Source: Thermoclostridium sp.
GTDB taxonomy: Bacteria > Bacillota > Clostridia > DSM-8532
Assembly: GCA_017995215.1 (NCBI GenBank)
Contig: JAGOJH010000026.1
Coordinates: 1 to 35,360, forward strand
Direction of reading: 5' to 3'
DNA: 35,360 bases
Shown: positions 17,423-25,825 of the stretch, one piece after another
How the letters are laid out: the number at the start of each line of letters is the position of its first letter
Numbering within the stretch: position 1 is the first letter of the stretch
The notes under the pieces: model-generated
The model's database searches: none
Told to the model about the DNA's origin: nothing
What the model saw: the letters and a program-made list of their open reading frames with translations, nothing else
Program-made: the position numbers and the translations under genes

Positions 17423-17496
17423 AATAAAATGGAACATTCGTTCCCGTTGGCCTGCATCAGCAAACCACTCGGGAACAATTCAGCTTTGGAGGTTTC

Positions 17497-19887
17497 ATGG
17501 AAGCTATTACAATCAACGTATCGGTTCGGGAGCTTGTTGCATTTTCCATCCCCACAGAGGAATCACGTGGTTTTTCAATGCATACTGCACGCGAAGGCGT
17601 TGAAGGGCATCAGGCCATGCACGCTCAGCTGAAAGAGCAGCTTGAAACCTCAGGCACCTATCAGAAGGAAGTCCCTGTTTCCATGTCCTTCACCCATGAG
17701 AATTATTCCCTGCAGCTAGCCGGCAGGCTGGACGGTCTCATTGAAATCAACAACAGCATCAGCTTGTGTGAGATAAAAACAACCGAAAAATCCCTGAATC
17801 AGATTGATAAGGCTGAAAACCCCGCATATTGGGCCCAGGGGCGTTGTTATGCCTATATGGTGGCCAGAGATCGCAAGCTTGATAAAATCAATCTGTTGCT
17901 GATCTATTACCATCGCACTCAAAAGGAATCCCGTACCTTCGAAGAAACCCTGACCATCACCGAGCTGGAGAAATTTTTCCATGGCCTGGTTTTCCCCTAT
18001 ATCAATGGACTGAAAAAGCAGCATGAATGGCAGAATACTCGCAACCAATCCATTCACTCTTTGCAGTTTCCATATACAGAATTCAGGAAAGGGCAGCGAC
18101 ATATGAGTGCTGCGGTTTATCGTGCTATTCGGGATGGAAATAAGCAGTTTATCCAAGCCCCTACCGGCATCGGAAAAACAATGGGGGCGCTGTTTCCTGC
18201 GTTGAAAGCCATGGGTGAAGGCCTTATTGACAAGGTTTTTTATCTGACCGCCAGAAACACCACCCAGGCCATTGCCATACAGGCCTATGAGATGATGGTT
18301 GAAAAGGAGCTTCGGCTGAAAACACTGCATATTACTGCAAAGGAAAAGGTTTGTTTTTGCCCCGAAACCCCCTGCACTGAGGATGACTGTATCTATTTAT
18401 CCGATTATTCCAACCGTTCCCGTAAGGTATTGTCACAGCTTTTTAAGGAAACAGACTTTTTCAGCAGGGAATTTGTCACCGATGCTGCTAAAAAGCATAC
18501 CCTTTGTCCTTTCGAGCTGTCGCTGGATCTCAGCCTGCAGTCCGACCTGATCCTGTGCGATTACAATTATGCTTTCGATCCCCGGGTGTTCCTGAAGCGG
18601 TTTTTTCAGGATAAAACCGATGAAAAGCTGTGTCTGATGGTGGATGAAGCTCACAACCTGCCCGACAGGGCCAGGGAAATGTTTTCTGCGCAGATACAGC
18701 GCTCTCAAATCAGCCAGGTGTACCGGCAAATAAAAGATACACTGCCCCAGCTGGCCGGCGTATTGAAGCAGGTGAGGCAGGCTTTTCTGGAATATATCAG
18801 GCAGCTTCCCAGGCAGGATGAAGCAGAATTGCCCTGGTTCTGGGGCGCCGCTGAGCCTCCGGAGGATCTGATTCGCCCCATTGAAAACTTCATGTATCAT
18901 TGCGAAGATTTTCTCAATGATGAAACAGCATACCCGTTCAAGGAAGATTTGATAACCCTCTATTTTGAACTGGCGCATTTTGCAAAAATATACGACCTTT
19001 TCGGTGAAAACTACATCACTTTTTTATCCCGTGAAAAAGGGGATTTCCTTGTAAGGCTGTTTTGCATCGACCCTGCACCCATGCTGAAAAAGCGCATGGA
19101 CAGCGCCAAAAGCACGATACTGTTTTCAGCAACCCTCTCTCCCCCTCAGTACTTTAAGGAAGTTCTCGGCGGCGGTGAGAAAGACGGATACATGATCCTG
19201 CCTTCCCCGTTTCCAAGAGATAATCTGTTTCTTTATGTCGACGATACCATCTCCACCCGCTACCGAAACCGCGAAGAAGGAATTCCCAGCCTTGTGAACA
19301 TTGTTCATGACTGTGTCAGCGCCAGAATTGGGAACTATATCGTTTTCTTCCCCTCCTTCTCCTATATGCAGAAGGTTTCCAGAGAATATCAGAAGCAGTA
19401 TCCTGGTGAAGAGTTGCTTGTTCAGGAAATGAACATGAAGGAGCAGCAGCGGGCAGACTTTCTGGACAGGTTTTCTTCGTATGGGGAAACCACATTGGTC
19501 GCTTTCGCCGTCATGGGCGGCATTTTTGGAGAAGGAATCGACCTGAAGGGAGAGCTTTTGTCGGGGGCTATTGTCGTTGGAGTAGGCCTTCCGCAGGTCT
19601 GCGCTGAAAGGGACATGATCCGCCAGTATTATCAGCAGAAAACCGGCAACGGCTTTGATTTTGCATATACCTACCCCGGCTTGAACAAGGTGCAGCAGGC
19701 GGCAGGAAGAGTCATCCGTTCGGAAAGCGACAGAGGGTTTGTCATATTGGTCGATGATCGCTTCACCACTTCGTCGTATAAAAAAATTCTGCCACCGGAG
19801 TGGTTTCCGCTGAAAACACCAAAAGGCCTGCAGAGCTTGTCTGCAGGCCTGAAGGATTTCTGGAGCAAGGGCAGCGGTGCTTTTTAG
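17497..19887 (+). CDS. XPD/DinG-like Fe-S helicase fused to a PD-(D/E)XK nuclease domain
   Basis: This 796-residue superfamily 2 DNA helicase is probably 5'-3' like XPD/DinG. Residues about 1-175 form a Cas4/AddB-like PD-(D/E)XK nuclease domain, with D79 in AGRLDG, E92 and K94 in CEIK, and YWAQGRCYAYM as the following helix. The helicase follows with a Q-like motif (FRKGQRHM), Walker A (APTGIGKT, 221-228), five cysteines in the Fe-S insertion (C286, C288, C293, C298, C337), the DEAH box (383-386) and motif VI (QAAGRVIRSESDRG). The likely role is DNA repair or processing of branched or foreign DNA. GGAGG precedes the ATG. The last 16 or so codons coincide with a repeat also found at 23636-23683. 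It is transcribed alone. Confidence 0.9.
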   Translation: MEAITINVSVRELVAFSIPTEESRGFSMHTAREGVEGHQAMHAQLKEQLETSGTYQKEVPVSMSFTHENYSLQLAGRLDGLIEINNSISLCEIKTTEKSLNQIDKAENPAYWAQGRCYAYMVARDRKLDKINLLLIYYHRTQKESRTFEETLTITELEKFFHGLVFPYINGLKKQHEWQNTRNQSIHSLQFPYTEFRKGQRHMSAAVYRAIRDGNKQFIQAPTGIGKTMGALFPALKAMGEGLIDKVFYLTARNTTQAIAIQAYEMMVEKELRLKTLHITAKEKVCFCPETPCTEDDCIYLSDYSNRSRKVLSQLFKETDFFSREFVTDAAKKHTLCPFELSLDLSLQSDLILCDYNYAFDPRVFLKRFFQDKTDEKLCLMVDEAHNLPDRAREMFSAQIQRSQISQVYRQIKDTLPQLAGVLKQVRQAFLEYIRQLPRQDEAELPWFWGAAEPPEDLIRPIENFMYHCEDFLNDETAYPFKEDLITLYFELAHFAKIYDLFGENYITFLSREKGDFLVRLFCIDPAPMLKKRMDSAKSTILFSATLSPPQYFKEVLGGGEKDGYMILPSPFPRDNLFLYVDDTISTRYRNREEGIPSLVNIVHDCVSARIGNYIVFFPSFSYMQKVSREYQKQYPGEELLVQEMNMKEQQRADFLDRFSSYGETTLVAFAVMGGIFGEGIDLKGELLSGAIVVGVGLPQVCAERDMIRQYYQQKTGNGFDFAYTYPGLNKVQQAAGRVIRSESDRGFVILVDDRFTTSSYKKILPPEWFPLKTPKGLQSLSAGLKDFWSKGSGAF
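19825..19872 (+). repeat. Direct repeat copy A with internal hairpin
   Basis: This 48-bp sequence is 44/48 identical to 23636-23683. It contains GGCCTGCAG-N7-CTGCAGGCC, a perfect 9-bp inverted repeat. Here it forms the 3' end of the helicase gene. All four differences between the copies are transitions. Confidence 0.85.
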
Positions 19888-22800
19888 TTCTCCCGTTCCA
19901 GGATCCAGTTTTCGATAAAAACCATTCCGATGTCTCCGGAAGGGATGGAATATTCAACCGTAGGCATTTGAGCCGTCATCGAAAAAAGTACCATCCGATC
20001 AGCCTTCGGAATAAATGCTTTGTCCGTGTCCTTTTGTACCAAACAACGCATGGAATCCTGATTACCAAAAAAGTAATCGATGAAGGTTTGCTTTTGATCT
20101 ATCGTGGCGTCCCTGACATAAAAAGCAAGTTGAGCGGCGGAGGTATCTACCGGAACCCAACCGTAATTGGGAAGATAGAATTCAGCCCAAAAATGGCTGC
20201 CGAATTCACCCGAGAAAAGCTGAAAGCCACCGCAGGATCTTGCCGGAATGCCGATTGAGCGGCACATCGCTGTAAAATACATGGATTGAGCGCCGCAGTC
20301 ACCTCGCTGATATTTGTGAACATAGTCTGATTCAGTTTGAGAGGTTCTTGGCCACAGCGTTAAATGAGGCATTAAGCCATAGTCGATATGGTTGACAATC
20401 GCATCATAAATTTTGCGTGCGGCAAAATATGGATTGGTTTCCGTTCCAACGATCTCCAATGCCTTTTGATGAATCTCAGAGGTAATCTCTGTATTGCCAT
20501 TCGAGCGGGTATATTCTTGATAGAGCGCTGAAGCCTTGTCGTATTCGCCAATGTTTTGCGGGTTTATGGTGAACCTTTGCTCATAATGTGTAAAAGAAAA
20601 CTGAACCTGAATCAATAAATCTTCGGTTAATTCCTCCATGGGAATCTCCATGTATAACAAACCGATGTCCTCATCAATGCTTGGTGGCTGCTTCACCCAT
20701 TTTTCCGGTGTTACAGAATCCACGGTAACCTGCGTTTGAGGACCGCATTGAATCGGAATGGGCAGCCAAAGCCGATATGTACCAGCCTCCGGTAAATCCT
20801 GACGGGGGATGGATATGGTATGTGTACCATGATAGGTGACAGGCTTTTGATAGGGTCTCCAGCTGTTTTCCGGTTTTTCCTCCGCTAATTGATTGACTTT
20901 CAATAATAAATCAGAATAGACCTGCTGGGCTGTTGTATCGGCAAACATCAGATCCAAATTCCTGTATGCCAAATTGGATACCGCATCTACAAAGTAATGA
21001 TCCTGACCATCATAGAAATAAATCTCAAATTCTTTGTTTTCAAACCAAAGATTCATTGTTTCCTCTGAAACAAGCGGATATTTATTCGAAATCTGGTCCT
21101 TCACTTCCGCGATGGTATATGGATATGTCTCCTGAATAAGTATTATTCTTTGTAAAGCTTCGTCACACTCAAAGGCCAATGCCTGATTCTGTTCAATCAG
21201 ATAAGGAAGTGCCCTTTCATAAAGCTGGGCTGCCTGGCTGAGCTTCTTTTCATTTTCTAATTTCTGGGCTTGCCGGTACAGGCTTTCGCCCTGAGCTTCA
21301 TCATCCCTTGTGGTAATTGTAAAACGATCGCCGGGGGCTTCACCGATAAAGACGACCTTCCCGTTTTCTGGCAGCTTCACCGGCTGATTCCCCTGTACAA
21401 CAGAAAAGTAAATGCAGGAATCCTCGTCGTAAACCGCAAATGAAGCATCTTCCGGCAGATCAACCGTCATGATCTTCCCGACATCCTTTGGATTGATCGT
21501 ATACCATCTGGCATATCCGTCTTTTTGTATGGTACAGACGGCCTTCTCTCCGGCATATAAATCTACGATATCCTCTTCACGGATAGCGATGAAATCATTG
21601 GAGAATAGGTATTCCTTCCCATCGATGTTCTTTATCTCAATGCTCACCAAATCCCTGCTGTCCATGCCAGGGATCTGAACATCCTGGATCGCCTTGTTCT
21701 GATCAGTAATTTTATTATCCCCGACATAGCCCGGTAGCTTTTCATTGATAGAAATTTTCATACATATACTGTCAAAAGCATGATACATTTGACCATGGGG
21801 ATTTTCATTCATTACAAAGTATTGGGTTCCATCTCTTTCATCCCAGGCCGCTTGTGTTGCAGCATCGACAATATTGGGTTCTATTTTTTCATACTTGTAG
21901 GAAACCGTTGAGGTTTGTCCCAAATTGGGAACATGGATAGTTTCTTTGATCCAGATATAGGTTTTCCCATTGTTTTCTTCTGAAAAGTTGAGCCTTTTAC
22001 TGCCATCTTCACTGACAAAAACATCCTCAACGGTATAGAAATAAATCTCATCCGGTATATCTGCATCCGATAGAGCGGAAAGGGTTATTTTCCCATCTTC
22101 TCCGATCCTCATCTCTCTTATAGAATCCCAGTTCGCATATAGTCCCTGATACTGAGTTTTTTCAGAGGGCATAGCGGATAAAACCGGTTCCGTAATCTCC
22201 TTAGGCGGAAGAATGCTTTCAATCTCCTTTTCAGCCAAAAGGGTTTCAAGGATCAGCTCCTGACCCATTACCTGCCCAAAAAAACTACCGCCGCCTGATA
22301 GCACGGCTACAAAAGCGACATTATACTCCGGAAGCACGATCATGCTGCTATGATATAATTGTGTATCTCCACCCTTGATCAGCGACTGAATATTGTATTG
22401 ACTGTATGGATATGCATCAACTGAATCCCAGCCTAAGCCAAAGCCAAAAAGCCCTTCCCTCTGGTCAGGTCCGAAACCTCTCTGATACTCTTTTTGCATG
22501 GTTTTCCCCTTCGCCTCCCCGGACAAGAGGTTGGCCGAAGGCAGATATCCAGGATCATTCATATACACTTGTGCGAGCTTGCAAAGGTCTTCCGCTGTTG
22601 AATAAAACCCGCCTGTTCCGATGACATTGACCGTATCAACAGGTGTTTCCTGTTCATTGACAAAGGTTCTTACAAGACGATCTCTGTCAAACTCATCCTG
22701 AGGCGTATAGGTACTGATCATACCAAGGGGACTCGTGATATTCCTTCTGACAAATTCTGAAAAGGTCATTCCGCTAACCCTTTCAACAACGATTTCTGCC

Positions 22801-23378
22801 AGGGTAAAACCATCATTGCAGTAAACAGAGAACTCACCGGGGGCTGCTTTCAATTGCTGCTTAGCCAGCTGCGACAATAGCGTATCATGGGAATAGGTGC
22901 TTGGATAATCATATGAAAAGCTATTCGAATAAGTGGTTCCCATGATTCCCGATGAATGGTTGAGCAGCATCCTGACTGTTATATCCTGATAGCGCTCGTC
23001 CGCCATGACAAATTCAGGGATATACGTTGTAACAGGCTCATCCAGTTTTACTTTGCCCTGATCGGAAAGCATCATCATCGCGGTAACAGGAAATATTTTG
23101 CTTAATGAACCTATCCCGAACAACGATTGATTGTCCAGAACCCCCATACTGCCGAAGGTTCCGGCTGTGCCCGAAAGAATCATCTGACCGTCGGAGATCA
23201 ATGCATATTGAATAGCCGAAACACCATAGTCATTCACAATTGCTTCCGCCAACTCAACGGCTGATGTTTTTACGCCCGCATAAATATCTTCTTCTGCAAA
23301 GACAGCGCCTGGAAGGAGCAGTAAGATGATGACGAATAGCAGTGATAGTTTTTGAAGATTCCTGAGTTTTTGTTTCAT
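19884..23378 (-). CDS. Secreted serine beta-lactamase-like / transglutaminase-like protein
   Basis: This 1164-residue protein has a signal peptide (residues 1-28, cleavage after VFA). Residues about 35-430 are a class C beta-lactamase/esterase/D-Ala carboxypeptidase-type domain with SxxK at S91-K94 (GSLSKIF), YxN at Y186-N188 (VYCNDG) and KGGD in the KTG position. A beta-rich middle (about 440-750) and a helical stretch (about 755-900, LYRQAQKLENEKKLSQAAQ) follow. The C-terminus (about 920-1164) is a transglutaminase-like domain with C1028 (RGDCGAQSM), H1062 (GSHFWAEF) and D1078 (VPVDTS). GGAGG lies before the chosen ATG at 23376-23378; an upstream open extension lacks a site. It likely acts on cell-wall peptides or proteins. 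It ends 4 bp inside the convergent helicase gene. Confidence 0.85.
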   Translation of the reverse strand: MKQKLRNLQKLSLLFVIILLLLPGAVFAEEDIYAGVKTSAVELAEAIVNDYGVSAIQYALISDGQMILSGTAGTFGSMGVLDNQSLFGIGSLSKIFPVTAMMMLSDQGKVKLDEPVTTYIPEFVMADERYQDITVRMLLNHSSGIMGTTYSNSFSYDYPSTYSHDTLLSQLAKQQLKAAPGEFSVYCNDGFTLAEIVVERVSGMTFSEFVRRNITSPLGMISTYTPQDEFDRDRLVRTFVNEQETPVDTVNVIGTGGFYSTAEDLCKLAQVYMNDPGYLPSANLLSGEAKGKTMQKEYQRGFGPDQREGLFGFGLGWDSVDAYPYSQYNIQSLIKGGDTQLYHSSMIVLPEYNVAFVAVLSGGGSFFGQVMGQELILETLLAEKEIESILPPKEITEPVLSAMPSEKTQYQGLYANWDSIREMRIGEDGKITLSALSDADIPDEIYFYTVEDVFVSEDGSKRLNFSEENNGKTYIWIKETIHVPNLGQTSTVSYKYEKIEPNIVDAATQAAWDERDGTQYFVMNENPHGQMYHAFDSICMKISINEKLPGYVGDNKITDQNKAIQDVQIPGMDSRDLVSIEIKNIDGKEYLFSNDFIAIREEDIVDLYAGEKAVCTIQKDGYARWYTINPKDVGKIMTVDLPEDASFAVYDEDSCIYFSVVQGNQPVKLPENGKVVFIGEAPGDRFTITTRDDEAQGESLYRQAQKLENEKKLSQAAQLYERALPYLIEQNQALAFECDEALQRIILIQETYPYTIAEVKDQISNKYPLVSEETMNLWFENKEFEIYFYDGQDHYFVDAVSNLAYRNLDLMFADTTAQQVYSDLLLKVNQLAEEKPENSWRPYQKPVTYHGTHTISIPRQDLPEAGTYRLWLPIPIQCGPQTQVTVDSVTPEKWVKQPPSIDEDIGLLYMEIPMEELTEDLLIQVQFSFTHYEQRFTINPQNIGEYDKASALYQEYTRSNGNTEITSEIHQKALEIVGTETNPYFAARKIYDAIVNHIDYGLMPHLTLWPRTSQTESDYVHKYQRGDCGAQSMYFTAMCRSIGIPARSCGGFQLFSGEFGSHFWAEFYLPNYGWVPVDTSAAQLAFYVRDATIDQKQTFIDYFFGNQDSMRCLVQKDTDKAFIPKADRMVLFSMTAQMPTVEYSIPSGDIGMVFIENWILEREN

Positions 23379-23635
23379 TTTCTTCCTCCTATCCCTTGAC
23401 AGCAGCATTTCATCATTGTTTAAGGAAATGATTGTTACCGACTGAGTTAGATCCTCTAAAAGCGAACTCTCCATGGGACAGGCATTTTTCGAACTCTCCA
23501 CCCGGAAATGTAAAGTATTCAGTGGCCCCTGTTGATTTCTTGCCTGGATCCCAACACGATTCTATTCTTACAACATATATCGGCACAAAAAATAAAACTA
23601 TAATCCGTATATTGGGTTATGGCAAGGGTTTCTGT
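23379..23635. other. Upstream region of the secreted protein gene
   Basis: This non-coding stretch contains an 11-bp direct repeat, CGAACTCTCCA, at 23463-23473 and 23490-23500, which may be regulatory half-sites. I find no convincing -35/-10 pair and no RNA gene. Confidence 0.4.
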
Positions 23636-23683
23636 GGCCTGCAGAACTTGTCTGCAGGCCTGAAGGGTTTCTGGAGTAAAGGC
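23636..23683 (+). repeat. Direct repeat copy B with internal hairpin
   Basis: This is the second copy of the helicase 3'-end repeat (44/48 identical to 19825-19872), with the same GGCCTGCAG/CTGCAGGCC hairpin. Its plus-strand frame still reads LSAGLKGFWSKG, matching the helicase tail, but no gene body precedes it. Confidence 0.85.
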
Positions 23684-23793
23684 TGTGTTTCTGATTGAAG
23701 ACCGATGCTTAATTCTCACAGATTTCGCTTAGCGGAATAGCCTTTAGGAACGGCCCGGTTACTGCGCTTTCGTCTATCTCTGGTAAAATTTAT

Positions 23794-23820
23794 GCCGACC
23801 TGAAACATATTCAGGCCGGC
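23794..23820 (-). terminator. Possible terminator after the TrmH-type gene
   Basis: An 11-bp stem with one mismatch (GCCGxCCTGAA/TTCAGGxCGGC) and a 5-nt loop is followed on the minus strand by ATAAATTTT. Confidence 0.55.
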
Positions 23821-23826
23821 ACAAAT

Positions 23827-24573
23827 TTATAGCCCAACAGGATAGAGCAGTCCATTTTTTTCTGCGAAGATAAACATCCCTATTCCAGCCGCTACAGACA
23901 AATTCAATGAATCCACCAGCGGTGATTGCGGGATTTTCACTCCTAATCCTGCAGATTTGCATTGTTCGGGCAGTCCCGATGCCTCATTGCCAAATAGCAG
24001 GGAAAACAAAGGCACCTGCGGGCAGCAGCCAAGGCTGAGCGGGATTTCACCATCCGGGGTAAACGGAAAACATATATGGTCAGGAAACGCATTTTTATAG
24101 GCATCAAAGGATGCAAAACATTGAAACCTTATGCCGAACAGCGCTCCCATTGATGCACGCACCGTTTTGGGGTTGAAAATGTCGGCCGCAGGCTTCACCA
24201 CTGCCAGGTCAAACAAACTCAGACCTGCCATCGTACGGATAATAGTACCCAGATTCCCCATATCACTCGGATTTACCAATACAATGTGGGGACGATTTGG
24301 TTTGAGCTGGCAGGTATACTTGTTGAATACGCCCAGAACATAGCTGTTTTCCTTTTGGTTAATTCTTTCAAATGTTCTGTCATCATATAAAACAGGTATG
24401 CCTTTAATCCGGCACAATCCGTCAATATCCTCTTTCCCTGCATATTTTGTATGGATGTAAACGGTTCTCGCAGCATCAGGCTTTGCTTTCAGCATTTCAA
24501 TTGTCGCATATGCGCCTGATGTGTAGGAGTAATCATACTCTTCTTTATATGACTTTAAATTTTTGCTCTTCAT
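23827..24573 (-). CDS. TrmH/SpoU-family RNA 2'-O-methyltransferase
   Basis: This 248-residue member of the SPOUT superfamily methylates a ribose 2'-OH in tRNA or rRNA from S-adenosylmethionine. The three SpoU motifs are visible: motif 1 NLGTIIRTM (about 107-115, with R113 as the family's catalytic arginine), motif 2 LLFGNEASGLP, and motif 3 SLNLSVAAGIGMFIF, which together form the trefoil knot. The first 90 residues are a substrate-binding extension of the L30e-like kind. The target nucleotide cannot be inferred. GGAG precedes the ATG, and it appears monocistronic. Confidence 0.88.
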   Translation of the reverse strand: MKSKNLKSYKEEYDYSYTSGAYATIEMLKAKPDAARTVYIHTKYAGKEDIDGLCRIKGIPVLYDDRTFERINQKENSYVLGVFNKYTCQLKPNRPHIVLVNPSDMGNLGTIIRTMAGLSLFDLAVVKPAADIFNPKTVRASMGALFGIRFQCFASFDAYKNAFPDHICFPFTPDGEIPLSLGCCPQVPLFSLLFGNEASGLPEQCKSAGLGVKIPQSPLVDSLNLSVAAGIGMFIFAEKNGLLYPVGL

Positions 24574-24633
24574 TCAAACTCAGCTCCTTAAATTTATGAT
24601 GATTTTTAAGGATACAAAGTCCGAATGTCAAAC

Positions 24634-24702
24634 GACGCTTCAGCGTCTGCCGGTCACTAATCCATGCAAAGCGCGTCGTCTGTTATCAGACTTTGCATGG
24701 AT
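24634..24702. repeat. Pair of inverted repeats in an intergenic region
   Basis: GACGC-TTCA-GCGTC (24634-24647) is followed by a perfect 12-bp inverted repeat, ATCCATGCAAAG/CTTTGCATGGAT (24660-24671 and 24691-24702), around a 19-nt loop. Neither arm is followed by a T-run. It could be a structured RNA or a relic of a mobile element. The rest of the 270-bp gap is featureless. Confidence 0.5.
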
Positions 24703-24844
24703 TTTGCCAAGTACAATACCAAAATGAACAGCCATTTCCTCACCGCCTTTCGTAAAAATTACAAGGTAAAAAACTCCACTCTCGAAACATAACCTCATGC
24801 CATAGAGTATAGAGTCTTTATGCCGCACAGTACCTACTTCTTTA

Positions 24845-25801
24845 TTATGAACATATTGATATCACTGCCTTTTCATCAACCCTTCGAACAACACTATGGG
24901 TATAGGCGTCAAAATATTTCAGCCAGAAGCCCCATGCTGACGGGTTTATGCTCTCAAAATCCACGCCGAGCAGTGTATATCTGTTCTTTTTCATTTTCTG
25001 TATCAGCATATTCAATAATGTTTGATTTAAACCCTTACCCCGGTATTCCGGCATGCAATACGCTCCTTTGACATGCAAATATCCTGGCGTTTCCTGTATA
25101 AAAGTTTCCCCGTCAACCTCCGCTCTGATAAACGCCACGATTCTTCCTTCATGCCTTGCGACGAAATATACAGGCTGGAAGCACTCAACGTTTTTCAAAA
25201 ATTCTTCTTCATTATTTAGAGTCCTGTGCATAAAGAAAGGGCTGTCCATATAGCCATGATCAAGCATGTTCTCCAGGGGCAGAACCTCCAGGACATTATC
25301 AGAAGTGAGCTCGGAAAAGGAATATCCTTCACAGGGCGGTGCGACAATCTCATCCACTCCCCGTATGGCATCAGCACAGCGCAGGCCAAAACCGTATCGG
25401 AAGAACTGATCCTGTGATTCTCTGTCATGAGCATATAGACATATGGCGTGGCTGGATGCTCCCGCTCTTACCCATTTTTTTGCCGCCGCTTGATACAAAC
25501 GGGCATATATCCTTGCTCTGTTATCGCCGATTGCTCCGTTTGCGCCCATCGGTGAATATACTCCGGTTGCGCAGGTTGAGCCGAAAGCATTTTGAAATGG
25601 TGGTACACTGCACAAAAAACCAACCATTGTATTGCCTTCAAAAGCCGCGACACCAAAACCGTTCTGCGCATATGGTTTCAAGTCTGGTACTCTGTCTATG
25701 GGAGGCAGGATGGGGACAAAGCCCCTTTCCTCCTCATAATTAAACCTGGCAAGATGTGCTGCAGTTTCAATATGTTCAGCGGTAAAATCAATTATTTGCA
25801 T
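24845..25801 (-). CDS. Two-domain GNAT N-acetyltransferase
   Basis: This 318-residue protein has an N-terminal, weaker GNAT-like half (about 1-150, with FGVAAFEGNTMVGFLC) and a C-terminal GNAT half with the acetyl-CoA loop (CMPEYRGKGLNQTLLNML) followed by FESINPSAWGFWLKYF. The acceptor is unknown. AGGGAGGT is 7 nt before the ATG at 25799-25801, which I prefer to an in-frame start farther upstream. It follows the phosphotransferase gene by only 24 bp and may be cotranscribed with it, so both could belong to one resistance-like operon. This is inference from context. Confidence 0.82.
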   Translation of the reverse strand: MQIIDFTAEHIETAAHLARFNYEEERGFVPILPPIDRVPDLKPYAQNGFGVAAFEGNTMVGFLCSVPPFQNAFGSTCATGVYSPMGANGAIGDNRARIYARLYQAAAKKWVRAGASSHAICLYAHDRESQDQFFRYGFGLRCADAIRGVDEIVAPPCEGYSFSELTSDNVLEVLPLENMLDHGYMDSPFFMHRTLNNEEEFLKNVECFQPVYFVARHEGRIVAFIRAEVDGETFIQETPGYLHVKGAYCMPEYRGKGLNQTLLNMLIQKMKKNRYTLLGVDFESINPSAWGFWLKYFDAYTHSVVRRVDEKAVISICS

Positions 25802-25825
25802 CTGCGTTACCTCCCTGACCACAAA

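Noticed and set aside
23379-23501. N-terminal extension of 41 residues on the beta-lactamase/transglutaminase frame.
   Set aside because: The later ATG has GGAGG at proper distance and gives a clean signal peptide; the extension has neither.
24640-24828. Minus-strand frame of 62 codons.
   Set aside because: Its end is made of the two inverted repeats, there is no convincing ribosome site, and I recognise no family.
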